From positions 29,479,675-29,543,674 of the forward strand of contig CM077824.1 in NCBI GenBank assembly GCA_039720395.1: a stretch of DNA of 64,000 nucleotides. The letters run 5' to 3'. Origin of the DNA: Liquidambar formosana. Lineage: Eukaryota; Streptophyta; Magnoliopsida; Saxifragales; Altingiaceae. A model generated the notes under the pieces. That model made no database searches. It was given only the letters and a program-made list of their open reading frames with translations, and was not told where the DNA came from. Below are positions 10,952 through 23,812 of this stretch, in pieces; positions within the stretch are counted from its first letter, which is position 1; every line of letters starts with the position of its first letter. The position numbers were made by a program, and so were the translations under genes.

Positions 10952-11041
10952 AGCCCATAGTAAGTAACCTTATTAAGTTATCTCGGGTTTAATCTTGCCC
11001 ATAGCAAGTAACCTTAATAAGTTATCTCGGGTTTAATCCAG
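10952..11041 (-). repeat. 45-bp tandem duplication
   Basis: Two near-identical 45-bp units (10952-10996 and 10997-11041), each starting GCCCATAG and ending in CTCGGGTTTAATC plus two to three bases, just upstream of the Ogre-B gag start. The rest of 11042-11540 is AT-rich leader with no ORF of note. Confidence 0.8.
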
Positions 11042-11539
11042 CCCTCCTTTAAGAACAAATTCCCCTTTTTAGGCCTTGATAACAAGATTTCCATAACTAC
11101 ACTAAATTTGATAAGTGTGGTTTTATAAAGCATGCCCTTAGTTAGACATCTCATTCCCAAAGGTACCTTAAAGTGTAAGGTGACATGTTAAGGACATGAA
11201 AGTGAGTCATTTAACTTTAAGTCCTAACCATTAACCATTACAAAACAATAAAAAATTTCTTTTCCCCAAGCATGACAATGCAACTAGGTCCAAACATGAT
11301 ATCTCCGTAGTTAGACACCACATCCTTAAAAGTGTCCCTTAAGACATACTAAGGACATAAAGATAAATGAGCCGCTACTTTTTAACCCTGGATCAAACCT
11401 TTCATTCTATACAAACCCCAATTAGTTTACTTTAAAGCCCATGATTAAATGGTCTTAACTCACACACCCATTTTCATCCCTAGGAGTTCAAAAATTAATT
11501 TCATTTCATGAGTTTTTGAAACATTTAGGAGTCTTTAAG

Positions 11540-14224
11540 CCTTTAAGGACATTTTTGCCCTTTTAATCTTATGAGAGTAGTTCATTATCGCATGCATATT
11601 TTTGTCAAATTTTTGCGTCCCATCATTTGCATTTAGTTTTTAGGTGCATTTAGGATATATGTGTGCAATTTGGTTCAATTCCATATAGGTTTGGATAGTT
11701 AATTAGAACTTTTACAATTTGAAGGGCAAATTTGTTTTTTTAACTCGTATCTTTTCCAATTGACCTTGAAACTCATCTCAAATTGTTCTATTGAGATTAT
11801 ATTGATAAAAAGAGTCTATTTTTAGAGTAAATTTAAGGATTAAATAGGTTTGAAATAGATTTACCATATTATTCACCTATTGGCTAATTGAGCCTTTTCG
11901 GTTAACCGCTTTATTAAACACAGACACTTAACCATGGTTGGAGAATTTTGGTTCAAAAATATTCTAGACTTATTTTTCATTGAAATATGAAAATTTGGGT
12001 TTTTGAATCACTCAATTTGGAGTTAATTTGAGGAATAATATGGCCGTTTTAAGGTAAAAACTCGAAATGAGTCAAAACCTGGGAAACCTGAGCTGAGTCT
12101 CGGGTGACCGGTTCACCTAACTGGTAACCCGAGGTTCCGTGCTCAATTTTTCCTATTTTTAAGGATATGCGTTTTTGGACTCTCCTACTCTATTTTTTTT
12201 TTTTTTTTTCAAAAGAGTTTTAATCCTATTATTAAGTAACTTTGAGTTGTTTAAGGACCAGAGGAGTTAATAATAGCCTTAGATTAGTTTTATGGTGAAT
12301 TAATCTCAACTATTGAATCCTAGGGTTGGCTAGCTATAAATATAGACCTTCTTATCAATATTAGGAGGACTTTTAACACTCCATATTCACTGGAGAAAGG
12401 GTGACAATGAATTTATACACACATATATACACTTTGAGAGAGCATTCTACTGCATTGTTGAAGAAGAATAAGAAGGAGTTCAAGCTTAAGAAGAAGAAGG
12501 AACACAACGAAAGTCTTCTTTGTTGTAAGTTTCTATTATCTCTCTAAATTCTTTCTCTATCTTCTCATAGTCAATTCTCTGCATGCCTAGAGGTTATTAT
12601 TGATTTGAATATCATGTTTACTTAATTCTATTGAGTTCATATGATTGAGTGCAAGCAAGCTAGTAGAGTAGGGTTTTGTGAATTGTGTGATGAATAGTGA
12701 TTTTCTCTTTCTAGAATAGGAGTATGTTTTGAACAGCATATTAGTTGAAGAGTTAGGGTCATTTTCTCTTCATGGTTCATTTATATGCATGATTTTAAAC
12801 ACTTTAATGTAGAACACTTTTTGTGTACGGTTCATCTTCATGGGTATATAGATGACTATTCTTTTAGAAGATAATTATCCTTTTTAGAGGGTGAGTTTTT
12901 GTGTGGGTGCTTTCTGGAATGTGTTTAAGTGTGCCATTAGTTTCTTTACATTCTTAGGTATATATTTTAAGTAGGATATGTAAAGAAATCATTTATGCGG
13001 AGTATTTTCGATGTAAAATTATCCTAAGATAATTTTTCTTAAGAAAGCTCGCCGTAAGGATGCTTATTTCATGTTCTTACGTAAAATCATTATCTAATGC
13101 ATCATTTTTTATTTTTTTTTTCATATTTTGGATTGCTATATGATATTTTCATCATAATAATTCATATTTAGCATGTCTTTGATATTTTTGTGCATGATAG
13201 TAAGTCTAGGGTATATAGGAGCATGTTAAGGTTTTGTCTTTCTTTTTATTTTTGTTCTTTGCATGGTTATTAGCATGTTTTAGGATGTTTTAGTATTTTA
13301 TCCAGATTTGAGTTAGGTTTTCTAGTAATGATTTGAGCATAAATATGGTTGGTTTGAGCATAATAATTGCCTTATAGCATACATGGGGTGATTAATTGGC
13401 ATTTTCTCAAAGTTTTGAGATTATTGGTACATGGTAAGTTGGTTCATGGTGAGTTTTGTATGAATTATTCCTTTCTCTCTTTTGAGTTATTCTTTTTGCA
13501 TTGAATCATGATAAGTCTTGAGTTTCCATTCTTTTTAAAACTCTCTATTCTCTCCAAAGTTCACTTTTTTGATAAACTTCTTATTAAATGGAAACTTAGT
13601 ATTTATGGTAGTTCATTGTGAAGGGAATGACCCCCTTCTCAATCAAACTATGTAGATTTTGATCTTTACATCTTTTCATGTGGGGTACGTAGGCACTCAT
13701 TTGATGTTTAAGTCCGCCCTAAGATACTAAGTATCCGAGGTTTTCTTTCTTTTCTTCCTTTTATTCTTTATCTCTCTTTCTATTGCTTTCAATATCTCTC
13801 TTTATTCTTTCATAGATATTTATGGATGCTTTATGAATGTTTATGGATGAACGGATGGTTATGGATGATTCTTTACATATGCATGGTGATTAAATAGGAA
13901 GTGATTGAAATAGCCCATATAAATTAAAAGACCCATTTTAAGGCGATGTGGGTGCCTATAAGATGTTTCCTAAAACCTTCCCACATCGTAACTTAGTCTC
14001 CGAATCTTCTCTTGTTTTGTTAAGACTTGCTTTTCCTTATTTGGAGTTATGTCTTTGGTTTTAAAAAGGTTTTCTTTAAAATATTTTATGGTTTTCCTCT
14101 TTTCTTTAAAAACTGAGGTAGCGACTCCTTGTTTGTTATTGTTTTTATGAACCTTAAAAAACAGATTTTTATTTATTTAATTCTCTACACTTTTTTAAAG
14201 GGCGTTGAAAACCCATGGTTCACA
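11540..14224 (+). repeat. Old solo LTR, Ogre family (plus strand)
   Basis: Divergent Ogre-family LTR inserted in the Ogre-B leader. Its U5-like end (TGGTTCACA at 14224, GTACGTAGGC near 13690, GGCGATGTGGGTGCCTAT near 13942) is clear; the left end is approximate because the terminal bases have decayed. It contains a shortened palindrome (12099-12133: CTCGGGTGACCGGTT then AACTGGTAACCCGAG). The flanking sequence on both sides is Ogre-B leader in the opposite orientation, so this is a solo insertion. I could not assign a target duplication. Confidence 0.68.
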
Positions 14225-14697
14225 GCAGCATAACATTATCATAAAGTGTGTGCATAAGGGTGATTTAATGATGTCTTATAAGGCTCATTACATGTATTTC
14301 TTTTAAAAGGGTAGGCTAGGGTCCTCAACTTTGCTTGTACCAATCCTTATACCTAACCACATATGACATTGGGAATGCAGCCTGGGTCCAGCAGTACATG
14401 ATTGCTCCATTTTATACCCAAAAGCAAACCCATGGGTACTAGGCAAGAGAGATTTGATAGTTTTGTTCAACACATAGAATCATGAAAACCAAGGTTGAGG
14501 CTAGGCCATTAACTGGCAAAGAAACATTAACGGACAATCGAGCCTATCATGCAATAATTGCGCACATGATGCAATAAATGAAGGCACACAATCAAGTGGA
14601 TGCAAGTGATTGATTTTAATTAAACAATAAGCAATTAATTTAGCCCAATCAAATTAAATGAGTCTAGCCCTCAAAGTCCCCAGTGAAGTAACCAAAC
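14225..14697 (-). repeat. Ogre-B leader and degenerate primer-binding site
   Basis: Reverse complement of the Ogre-E leader (30335 to about 30795). The PBS equivalent GTCCCCAGTGAAGTAACC (14677-14694) differs by a few bases from the complement of TGGCGACTCCACTGGGGA and lies against the LTR at 14698. No coding content. Confidence 0.72.
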
Positions 14698-15087
14698 TGT
14701 AAACCCAGGAAAATGGCCCACGAGAACACATGTAAAAATAAAGGAGTCGCCACCCCATTTTTAAGGAACGGGGGAAACCCAAAAAATTTTTTTATTTCCA
14801 AAACACACATAACTCCATTTTAAAAGGAAAGACAAAGTCTTTAAAACTAGAAAATTAGATTCGGGGGCTAAGTTACAATGTGGGAAGGTTATGGGCTAAG
14901 CTAGCCCATAGGCACCCACATCGCTCGAGTTGGTCTCTTAATTTAATTGGGCTAATTTAATGACTTAAACATATGCAAATCAATATCAATCAATAAAATA
15001 CAGCATGCATGTCAATCATAAATCCATCCTACTCTACTAGCAATCATATAAGATAGATAATAGTACAAATTCATCCTACTCCACTAC

Positions 15088-17821
15088 TGTGAACCCCGGA
15101 AATTGGGCCCACAAGGATTTGGCAAAAAGAAAATACTTGTTTAAAAAAAAAAGAAAAGGAGTCGCCACCTTATTTTTTAAAGGAAACAAGGAAAACCCTA
15201 AAAATAGTTTTGTTTTAAGAAAATAATTTGAATGGCTCCATGTTTAAAAAGGAAAGGCAAAAACAAATCTTTTGGAAACCAAAGAAATCGGGGATTCGAA
15301 GGCTAAGTTATGACATGGGAAGGTTCTAGGCAAAGCCTATAGGCACCCATGTCACCTTTTCGGTCTCTCGGTTTATTTAGGGTAAATTAAGATCTTTTCC
15401 ATACAAAAATCAGCAAATATCATCACAAGACAGCATGCATATCATATATTCCATTCATCCATCGATGCATAATAAGCAAATAAAAACAGAAAATAAAGAA
15501 AAGAGAAAAGAAACTTAGGATACTTGGATCCTAGAACGGACTTGAGCCTCACGAAGAGCGCCTACGTACCATGTAACAAAATATATGGATCAAAGTCCAC
15601 GTAGTTCGAATAGAAATAGGGTTAAATCCTAATATAAACCTATGGTAAAAACCCTAGGTTTCCTTATTTGAAAAAGAGTTGAATGTGATAGATAAACCAA
15701 GTTTAAATTTAGAAAGAATTCCACAAGATGGAAACTTTGGTATAAAAAAAAACCAGAATTTTATTATTGAAGGAAACCTTTGATTAAGACCATAGATTCA
15801 TATTAAAAACTAACCCTAGGAAGGAGAAAAGAAAGAGTTAGGAAAAGAGGTAAATTGGGGCACCTTCACACCCACTTACCTGAGCGCAATAGCTTCAAGC
15901 ATTAGCAATTTCAAGCAATGGCAGCCCTATTTGCCATAGGACAATCACCATACCTATTTGCACCCTTTCACGTGCTCAAAACCATGCAAATATAATGATA
16001 TATAAATCTGGACAGAATAGTATTAAGGCCTAAAATCATCCACTAAACATGCTAACAGCAAAAACAGCGAACAAATATAAGCTCTAACACAATCCTAAAA
16101 CCATATCATGCATAAAAACCCTAGAAATCAACTAACATGCATGCAAAAATATCATAATTATTCCATATGTAAAACATATACAGCAACTATGAAGAAAAAT
16201 CAATAAAAAGCCTAAACTAACATGCTGTATGAAACTAACCTAAAACAAGGACACTAAAAACCCTAAACTCATGAACATGTTTAAAAACACACAAAACAAA
16301 CTCTAAACATGCTAAAATCAAACTAAACAGAACCTAAGTCATGCATATTAACTAACTAAAGCAATTGAACATGTAAAAATCCTAACTTTAACATGCAATG
16401 ACGCTATTCTAAAACAAGGACAACAGAAGCACTAGAATCACAAACATGCTTAAAAACACATAGAACAGCCCTAAAGCATGCTAAACTCATGATAAACAGT
16501 AGGTATTTCATGTATATTAACTAGCTAAAGTGTTAATACATGATAAAAAAGCTACCTTTAACATGCAATAAGCCTATTCTACATGAAACCCTAGTTTAAG
16601 CTTGAATAGAAAGGAAGAATACCTTAGGAAAGCTTCCTTGCTGCTGTAGGAACTCTCCTCTTGACTTGTGGATGACTTGAATCAATGTTCTCCAAGGCTA
16701 CAGCAAGACCTCTAGCTCTCCTTCAAGTCTTTCTCTCTCATTCTCTCTCAAACACTCAAGTTTTAATACATAAAGTGGCTCCCAATTGCCTCCAATTGCC
16801 TCCCCTTGTGCTGAAGTATAGAGGGTATTTATAGAGTTCACTAAGGATAAACCAATGGCTGGGATTAAAACCCTAAGAATTAATCCAAGGGTTATTAGAG
16901 ACCCCCTTGGGGTTTAAGTAACTCAAAAGTTACCAAAAACCAGAAGGAAACACGTCCAAAAGAGCCCAAATACGTCAAAATAGGCAAGAGTCCGCTTCAG
17001 CAAGGAGTTAGAGAACAATTAGGAAAGTGGTCTTGGGTAACCACCAGGGCCTGGGCGGCTAGCCACCTGGGCCCAGGTGGCTAGCCGCCCGGGGCTAGGT
17101 GGTCACCCGAGCCCACTCCGGATTTTTGCCTATTTTTTACTCCTAATGCTTCTAGAAGTGTTTCATGGGGCAAATGAAGTCTGATTTTGATGAAACAAAA
17201 GCCAAACTGACCGTGTTTCGATGAGGAATACATTTTTGAACATTTTAGGGTGAAAACCACTAACCATGGGGGCATGGTTAGGTTTGACAAAGGCGGTTAA
17301 CCGCTATGTTCTACCTTTGCTAAGCATAGGTATGCACATAGGATCAAACCAAATGCTTTCTATATCAAAATTAAACTCTCTAAAACACTTTTAGGAATAA
17401 AATGATGACTAATTAAAGTCCACTTGAAAAGATTTGATTGGTAATTGTAAGTCAATTAGAGCTAACCCAAAGGAGGGTCAATTAACCAACTTGAACTACA
17501 TCGAGCCATTTTAATCCCAAGCCATTGATTCATCAAATTGCCACTAGAAATACCTCATATGCATCCATATGAACTCCAATTGATAATTTGGAGATCATTT
17601 CAAGGTCAAATGAAAAGTTTGGGACTTAAAAGACGATTATGCCCCTCAAGTCACAAAAGCTCTTATTATCCCTCAAGATCAACTCCAAATTGAACCAAAA
17701 TTCATATCCATTGTCCTTGTGACTCTAGAAAACTAATGCAAGTGACTAGACTCAAAAACAAAACAAAAACATGCATGAAATGATGAGCCCTAGTAAGGTG
17801 GTGCAAGAATGGGGTGTGACA
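15088..17821 (-). repeat. Solo LTR, Ogre family, TSD ACTAC
   Basis: 2734-bp LTR in reverse orientation, TGTGAACCCC to GGGGTGTGACA, flanked by perfect direct repeats ACTAC (15083-15087 and 17822-17826). It interrupts the Ogre-B LTR. It contains the 80-bp palindrome (17032-17111) and a TATA box (plus-strand TATTTATA, 16826-16833). A single LTR with its own target duplication indicates LTR-LTR recombination after a full insertion. Confidence 0.9.
17032..17111 (-). promoter_or_regulatory. 80-bp palindromic module in solo LTR
   Basis: Plus strand CTTGGGTAACCACC ... GGTGGTCACCCGAG with GGGCGGCTAGCC / GGCTAGCCGCCC arms around CCTGGGCCCAGG. It is 80 bp long and about 199 bp upstream of the TATA box in LTR orientation. 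Confidence 0.68.
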
Positions 17822-18979
17822 ACTACCAATCACAAGAGATAGATAATGAAATAAAGCACAAATTCATCCTACTCCATTAGCAATCACATGAGATAAAAGA
17901 ATAAAAGAATAAGGAAAACCTAGGATACTTAGTATCCTAGGGTGGACTTGAACATCAATTGAGCGCCTACATACCTTACACAAACATGCAAGGATCAAAA
18001 TTCACGTAGTTCGATTAAATAAGTTGGGGGGAGAGTTTCACTCCTTTTAAAACTCTATTAGAATCTAATCCATAATCAAACTCTTGCTTTGAAAATAATT
18101 TGCTTTGATGAAAACAACTTTAGTTTGATAAACTAGTTTGATTTAGGATAAAAAAACTAATAAAATCCTATGATTAATAAAACTCAAGGGAGTATACAAT
18201 ATCACATTAGCATTTATATCATGGCATAAGTTTAAACATGCTAGAGAAAGTCTAGAATCATACCTGATAGAACGTGACAAGCTCTATTTCACCTCCACAA
18301 ACTCTGGCCGAAGTCCACCCAAATTGCTCCACAAATGACTCCCTAAGCTTTCTAGGACGAGTGGTTTGTTCAAGAAGGCACCATTGGATGTTTCGCTCTT
18401 GAGCTTAGCAACTCGAACTCTTCTATCTAGGGTGATTGGTTTGCTCAAGAAGGCACCATTGGGTGTTTCCTTCAATCTAGATACTTGAACCTTTACTTTA
18501 CTCAACAAAGTTTAACTGAGACTTGGTTAATAATGAAGGAGGCAATAACACTTATTTATAATAGAGCTAGGAAGAGGTATTATTCTTTTCCGACCAATGT
18601 GGGATTAACAAGAACGTAAAAAACCCTTATTCTCACTACCCAACAATAGGAGCTACTTTAAGGGCCTGTTTGGGTATGAAAACGTTAGCATTGGAAAATT
18701 TTCCAAATTTTAACGAGACCAATTTCATCCAAATCTGAATTTCGAGTCAAAAGTTATGGCAACAATACAAAATCTGGTTTTAAAGCATATTTTGGACAAA
18801 ATTGTTCTAAAACTCCCTATTGCTCTTCCAACTATGGGCATTTGAAATCATCATATTAAAGCTCTAAATCATCTAACAAAACTTTTTGAGCATGAATCCA
18901 TAAGTATAAAATGCATAAATAAAAGGCGAAGAGATGTAGAATTAAGGTGACAAAAATATGGTGTAATGTAACATATGGT

Positions 18980-19020
18980 GCTAATATAAGCTATGGGAGC
19001 ACATGCTCACTTAATTGAGA

Positions 19021-19056
<36 letters not shown>

Positions 19057-19322
19057 AAACATAGTGTGACAACCAGGTGAGCATGTGCAGATATAATATT
19101 AGCCCCTAGTATTGAGGGTTGTACATCTTGTATTAGTAGGTTACAAGATACATTGGGCCAATACATGAAGCATAACCCCTAATGCATGGTGTTGATATAA
19201 GTTAGGTGAGTATGTGTTGATTTAATCAGGAGTATATATACATATATATATGTGTATATATATACACATATATATATGGGATAACGATCAAGTGAGCATG
19301 TGCCAATATAACTTATATCAGC
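18980..19322. repeat. Two inverted-repeat (MITE-like) units with TA microsatellite centres
   Basis: Left arm GCTAATATAAGCTATGGG..ACATGCTCAC (18980-19010) and right arm GTGAGCATGTG..AATATAACTTATATCAGC (19293-19322) are inverted relatives. Two further arm copies (about 19074-19103 and 19188-19215) divide the stretch into two units of roughly 125-145 bp, each with a TA-rich core: (TA)n at 19023-19053 and alternating TA/TG at 19230-19277. There is no coding content. A foldback-type MITE or an unstable AT hairpin are both possible. Confidence 0.45.
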
Positions 19323-20554
19323 CCTGTGTTTGGCACATCGTTTTGAAATAAAAAGGCTTTTTGGAGAAAGGCATTTTCAAAAAGTTATTTTTAAAAAGGC
19401 TATTGAAAGAAAATTGATATTTGGTGAATGCATATTTTGAAAGTCAATTTGTCTCAAAAAGGTTGGAAAGTAAAAATAAATTTGATAAATAAATATAAAT
19501 TTAGCATCTTTTTGTAATTTTCACTTGAGAGCCTTTTGCCTTCTCGCAATCGGCATTTTGAAAATCTACTTCTAATCGATAGCTTTTGCAAGTGCCTTTT
19601 AGGAAAAAATGTCTTTGTCTTTTTCTAAAAGGCCTTTTAAATGGGTTTTGATTTCCTCTAGCCCCCTGCCCACCAGTTCCATCCAATTCATGGCTCTTCA
19701 AACTCCACCTCATTTTAGGTCAATCCAAGGGCATACAGTAAGCCACATCACTAGCTTGCCTCTTAAATTATTCTTTTACCCATTTGGAAACAACAATGGC
19801 TTATGGCTAATAGAGAAGCTTATGGCTAACAGAGAAGCTTATGTGTAACACATTTATCTTGGCTTTCTACCTTACTCTTCCATAACTTAGTTGTGTTAAA
19901 TCTTAGAATAACCATGTCAAGTCTTAGAACATGCAAACCCAATTAGAGAAATCACCCGCAACAAATGATGAGGGTAACTTGGCTTTTTTAGTCAAATTTG
20001 GGCATCAACCATAAACGAAACCATGGATGTGACCAGTGGCGATGCCAGACCATTAGTTTTGCAGGGTCAAGACTCAAGACTAATGATAAATATTTTAGAT
20101 TTTTTTTTCTCAGTGGTGAATAATAATGGGATTTTGTTCTTTAACTTTGTATAGGGTAAAAATATGATTATAATAAATAAAAGGGTAAAAATCACCAATG
20201 TTTTGGGTCAAAAAAGCAATTAGAAGGTTAAAATACATTTTTTTTTAGGGGTTAAATAAAAATTAACAAGGTCAAATTTTTGAATACTCATAATTTTGTT
20301 CAAGGAAAGAAAAAACAAAAAACAAAAGGTAAAGGGAGTCAATTGCTCGTTCTTGACTGTACCCCCCCCCCTCCCTCCTCCCATGATCATGTAACCAATA
20401 GAACCAGTTGGCCATGAATAAGAATTTTGATAATAAATTTTTTTTTTCAAAAAAATAAAAAAATAAATAAAAGATGTAGTTGTTGCTGTAAATCATATGT
20501 ATATGAGATATATGGGACTTAACACGGTGCTGATTTGGGAATAAAGAAAAATAA
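19323..20554. other. AT-rich intergenic sequence, no gene seen
   Basis: Flanking sequence predating Copia-B. It holds A/T homopolymer runs, a C9 run near 20362 and imperfect inverted repeats of CTTTTT/AAAAAGG type (19350-19640). ORFs at 19501-19848 and 20220-20496 lack recognisable domains and codon structure, and I do not call them. Confidence 0.5.
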
Positions 20555-20814
20555 TATTCCCTCTATTCCTAAATTATTAGCCTCATCTTTTATGATGTTT
20601 CAAAATTATTATCTTATTTCAAAAATAAATGTTTCTTTTTATGCCATTTCCTAAAATACCCTTAAAAAGGTATTCTCTATTTTCCAATGTTTTGTACACT
20701 TAGAGTGCAAAATTAGAATGTCAAAACATATAAATTGACGTGAAAACATTTATTAAGGTTTGCTAAAAAAACGTGTTTTTCAAAGGAAACAGACAATTAG
20801 GAACAGAGGGAGTA
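20555..20814. mobile_element. Stowaway-like (Tc1/mariner) MITE, 260 bp with TA duplications
   Basis: Terminal inverted repeats TTCCCTCTATTCCTAAATTA (left) and the complement of CAATTAGGAACAGAGGGAG (right) are flanked by TA at 20555-20556 and 20813-20814. They resemble the CTCCCTCCGTTCC ends of plant Stowaway MITEs. There is no transposase. A second partial copy occurs at about 60276-60353. Confidence 0.78.
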
Positions 20815-21126
20815 GAAGAAATTAAGAGTAAAAGAAAATTCACATCTATATTTGATCATCGGTGAGTTAAGTGATGAAGGCAGATGGGTTTGTTTTTGTT
20901 TTTTTTTTTTGTTTTTTTGAGGCAGCCATGGTGGATTGAATGATGGAATGTCATAATTCAAAAACCTCTGCTTGGTTGATTTTTCATGATTTCCTTCAAG
21001 GCTTTAAAATATAGTTATGGAGTTGAACTGGTGCCCTTATATTAGCAATTTCATAACTTCTTTGACCATCGGGTTTTGAAGGATATATAAAAGAAAATAA
21101 GTTTAAAACGTGAGGGCAATTTGGTG

Positions 21127-21488
21127 TGTTAAATTACTACAAGAATATAGGTATACGGAATACCTCAGTGGAAACGAATCGGATTTTTGTACTTAGATTA
21201 CAAGCCCTACGCAATCACGAACTTTGAAGACGCACCCACTCGTCAATGGAGAAAGCTACCAAAGTCTCTCCAATAATATCCACACTCCAAGTTCTATTGC
21301 TATGGTGATGGTTGCTAGAGAGAAGAAAGTGATTGGGAATTCACATCATGTCTGTTTCCAAAAGACACATACATATATGGGTATGTCTTATGTCTGTTCC
21401 CAACAGACACAACCCTTTAATTCGAACTAACTCGTGTGGATGCTCCATGGGTTGTGGGTCAAGTCAAAACCCGATCCAAATTCCAACA
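21127..21488 (-). repeat. Copia-B 3' LTR
   Basis: 362 bp, TGTTAAATTAC to TTCCAACA on the plus strand. It is followed at 21489 by TCTCCCACTCG, the complement of a CGAGTGGGAGA polypurine tract. It is homologous to 59656-60048. ORFs across it are fortuitous. Confidence 0.9.
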
Positions 21489-22560
21489 TCTCCCACTCGT
21501 CCACTTTGGGTATCATGTCCACTAAATGGTTTGTTTTCTATCTCGTTTCCAATTCTCTTCTCATACAGAAAATGGAGCATGCGACTTAACGAGAAGGTGT
21601 AACGTAGGAGTGCTACATTAAGTTACCATCTAACTAACGTAGCACATTACTCAAAAAATCTCATCTATGCCCTAAACTATTCTATCACACCATATCAAGC
21701 ATATTTTAACCCCTCATGGTTATAATCCAAAAAATCATGCTCAACCTCAAACACTGTACTCATACTCATGATTATATCAAAACAAATTGATATAACCGTC
21801 CGGACTATGAGCTACAAGACAAGGGTGTAATATCAAACAATCTTCCCTAACTACTCATGCCGATTGATTTAGACTTGACTGCTTTCCTAGACATGGTCTG
21901 TTGGACCGTATCTTTTTGTGGCCCTTAGATTTTATGTTAAAGTAACGACATCGAGTCCTTATTTCATGGCATAGTCCTAAGTTCAAAGGGCATAGTATAG
22001 ATCACAATTTGATCTATTAGGGCCCACACAATGCTGGAGCAGGGATTTATATAGCATTCCCTTTAATGGTCGTCTATAGCACATACAGTATAATTTGTAT
22101 GCCACGGTAGAGTTCCCACTAGGTTTGGGCCTATCACACTCAAACGTCGTATGAATCTTAGTCTAGTCACTATACAATCGTCTAACTTGAGTTTCTTAGC
22201 CCAGTCACTTATCAAGCGCCTGTCTAAGATCTCACATTCGGCTCTATTTAGGCTATATAAAGTTGTGGAATTACTTTATATTCGACTCTAATAAGTCTAA
22301 TCTTAGCTCAACTAAGGCAACATTTTCGAAAAATTATATTTTGTTCGCTTTATAAGCACTGACAAAATATCTATCTTGCTCACTTTCTAAGTGCCAAGAT
22401 AATTGTCTCATCCTGCCCATTATCTAAGCGCTAGGGTGATCGCTCATGTCAGTGGGCTGATCTAAGCTTGGTGACATCAACATAAAATGTGTGCTAGATT
22501 ATAGTATCAATTACACCATAATATAAACTCATATGCATAAGATACTCATAAACATATATG
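21489..22560 (-). other. Copia-B 3' internal non-coding region
   Basis: Between the RNase H remnant and the 3' LTR. Degenerate, with no recognisable domain. It includes short repeats such as GCTCACTTTCTAAGTGCCAA and GCCCATTATCTAAGCGC variants around 22340-22440. Confidence 0.5.
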
Positions 22561-23812
22561 TCAAATAATCAAATACATCAAAGTCAATATGGTGTCTAAA
22601 ACTACATCAAAGCCTAGGAAGTCCCAAACCTCTAGAATGGGCCTGAAATGCATCTCTAGCTATGGCTTTGGTAAGAGAATCATCCACCACCCTATTGATG
22701 GAGATATGCTGTGGGACCACCTCCCCTCATGCAACAAAATCATAAATGTAGTGAAAACGAATGTCTATGTGTTTGGTTCTTCTATGGTATTTGGGATCCT
22801 TAGTGTACACTAAGGCTGCCATATTGTCAATATAAATCATTATGGCTTCATCTACAATAGCAGAGATCCTAAGACGCTAGAAGAATCTCCTTAACCAAAC
22901 AGCTTCATTTATTGCCACAGAATAAGCAACATACACTAACTCTAACGTGGACAAAGCTATGTAGGGTTGTTTCTTACTATACTAAGAAATAGCCACACCA
23001 CTAACCCAATCTCATGTCTCCACCCTAATAGTAAAGAATATGATCTGTTGTCCCACGAAGATAATAGAAAATCCTCTTGAATACTTCCCAATGAACATGT
23101 TTTGGGTTACCCTGGTAACGACTGACCATACCTACTACAAAGTATATGTCTGGTCGCGTACACAACATAGTGTACATCAGACTACCAACTGCACTCACAT
23201 AAGAAGCCGTTTCTATTTTCTTCTTTTCCTCATTAGTTTGTGAGACAATTTCTTTAAGCCATAAATGGAACATTTAAGGTGGCATACTTTGCGCTCTTAT
23301 CCATTGACCAATTCCCATATTTGATTTTTTTAGCCATGGAATTCATTTCATCCTCCATAGCAACGAACCATTCTATAGAGTTAGATGAAGCTTAAACTTC
23401 TTCATAAGAAGCAGGCTCATCAATATCATTAGGATCCAACGGAGCACATACAAAGGATTCCCCTTTAATCCCAAAATGACGACGAAGAATCACTCCACAT
23501 TCGCTTCTCCATAACTAAGACCCTTTTAGGCCAATTTCTAGTGGTACACTCCCACTAGGAGGCAAGTTACTCCCACTATCTTTGGCGATTTCAGAACGAT
23601 TTTCTAATTCCCCACCTTCGCCCAAAGATAGCATAACTTCCTCAGATTCTTATAACTCATAATGTTCAAGATCTTTCTTCACTTCACCAATGTTGAGGAA
23701 AATCATTTTCCATAAAATTGATATCTTGAGACTCTATTTCAATCATTCCATCATTAGGATGTTCACCATACATCACATAACCCTTAGAACAATCAGAATT
23801 GTAAGGAATTGA
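22561..23812 (-). pseudogene. Copia-B pol remnant: RT C-terminus and RNase H
   Basis: The minus strand shows an RT C-terminal block, ASYVSAVGSLMYTMLCTRPD then IYFVVGMVSRYQGNPKHVHW (about 23115-23220). The RNase H region follows, with YIALSTLELVYVAYS, KYHRRTKHIDIRFH and DDSLTKAI (about 22650-22960) broken by several stops. The remnant EWFVAMEDEMNSMAK (near 23330-23370) marks the RT start, and most catalytic RT sequence between the two is deleted. At the right end, GYVMYGEHPND-like residues (about 23740-23790) are the integrase C-terminal linker, in shifted frames. Non-functional. Confidence 0.78.

Larger units (their letters stand above)
10225..18973 (-). mobile_element. Ogre-B: minus-strand Tat-Ogre-like element, 5' portion, decayed
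   Basis: Reading leftward: 5' LTR (14698-18973, split by a solo LTR), degenerate PBS, leader (14225-14697), an inserted plus-strand LTR (about 11540-14224), the rest of the leader (10935 to about 11540) and a gag pseudogene (10225-10934). Gag is then cut at 10225 by the LTR of Ogre-A. The gag is clearly homologous to 31082-31840 of Ogre-E. All pieces are old. Confidence 0.72.
14698..18973 (-). repeat. Ogre-B 5' LTR (two parts: 14698-15087 and 17827-18973)
   Basis: The LTR starts TGTAAACCC at 14698 and ends GTGTAATGTAACA at 18973; it totals about 1.54 kb once the solo LTR 15088-17821 and one duplicated ACTAC are removed. It has diverged from the other LTRs in U3: it contains a TATTTATAATAG segment near 18553 (TATA box on the minus strand) and a 75-bp tandem duplication (18352-18426/18427-18500, marked by CAAGAAGGCACCATTGG). 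A short ATCCTACTCC...AATCA repeat flanks the insertion point. Confidence 0.66.

Noticed and set aside
18660..18720. hAT-type MITE suggested by GGGCCTGTTTGG
   Set aside because: Only one possible end found; no matching inverted terminus or 8-bp duplication within the Ogre-B LTR.
19501..19848. Possible host coding exon
   Set aside because: Overlapping ORFs on both strands in AT-rich sequence with inverted repeats; no recognisable domain or splice structure.
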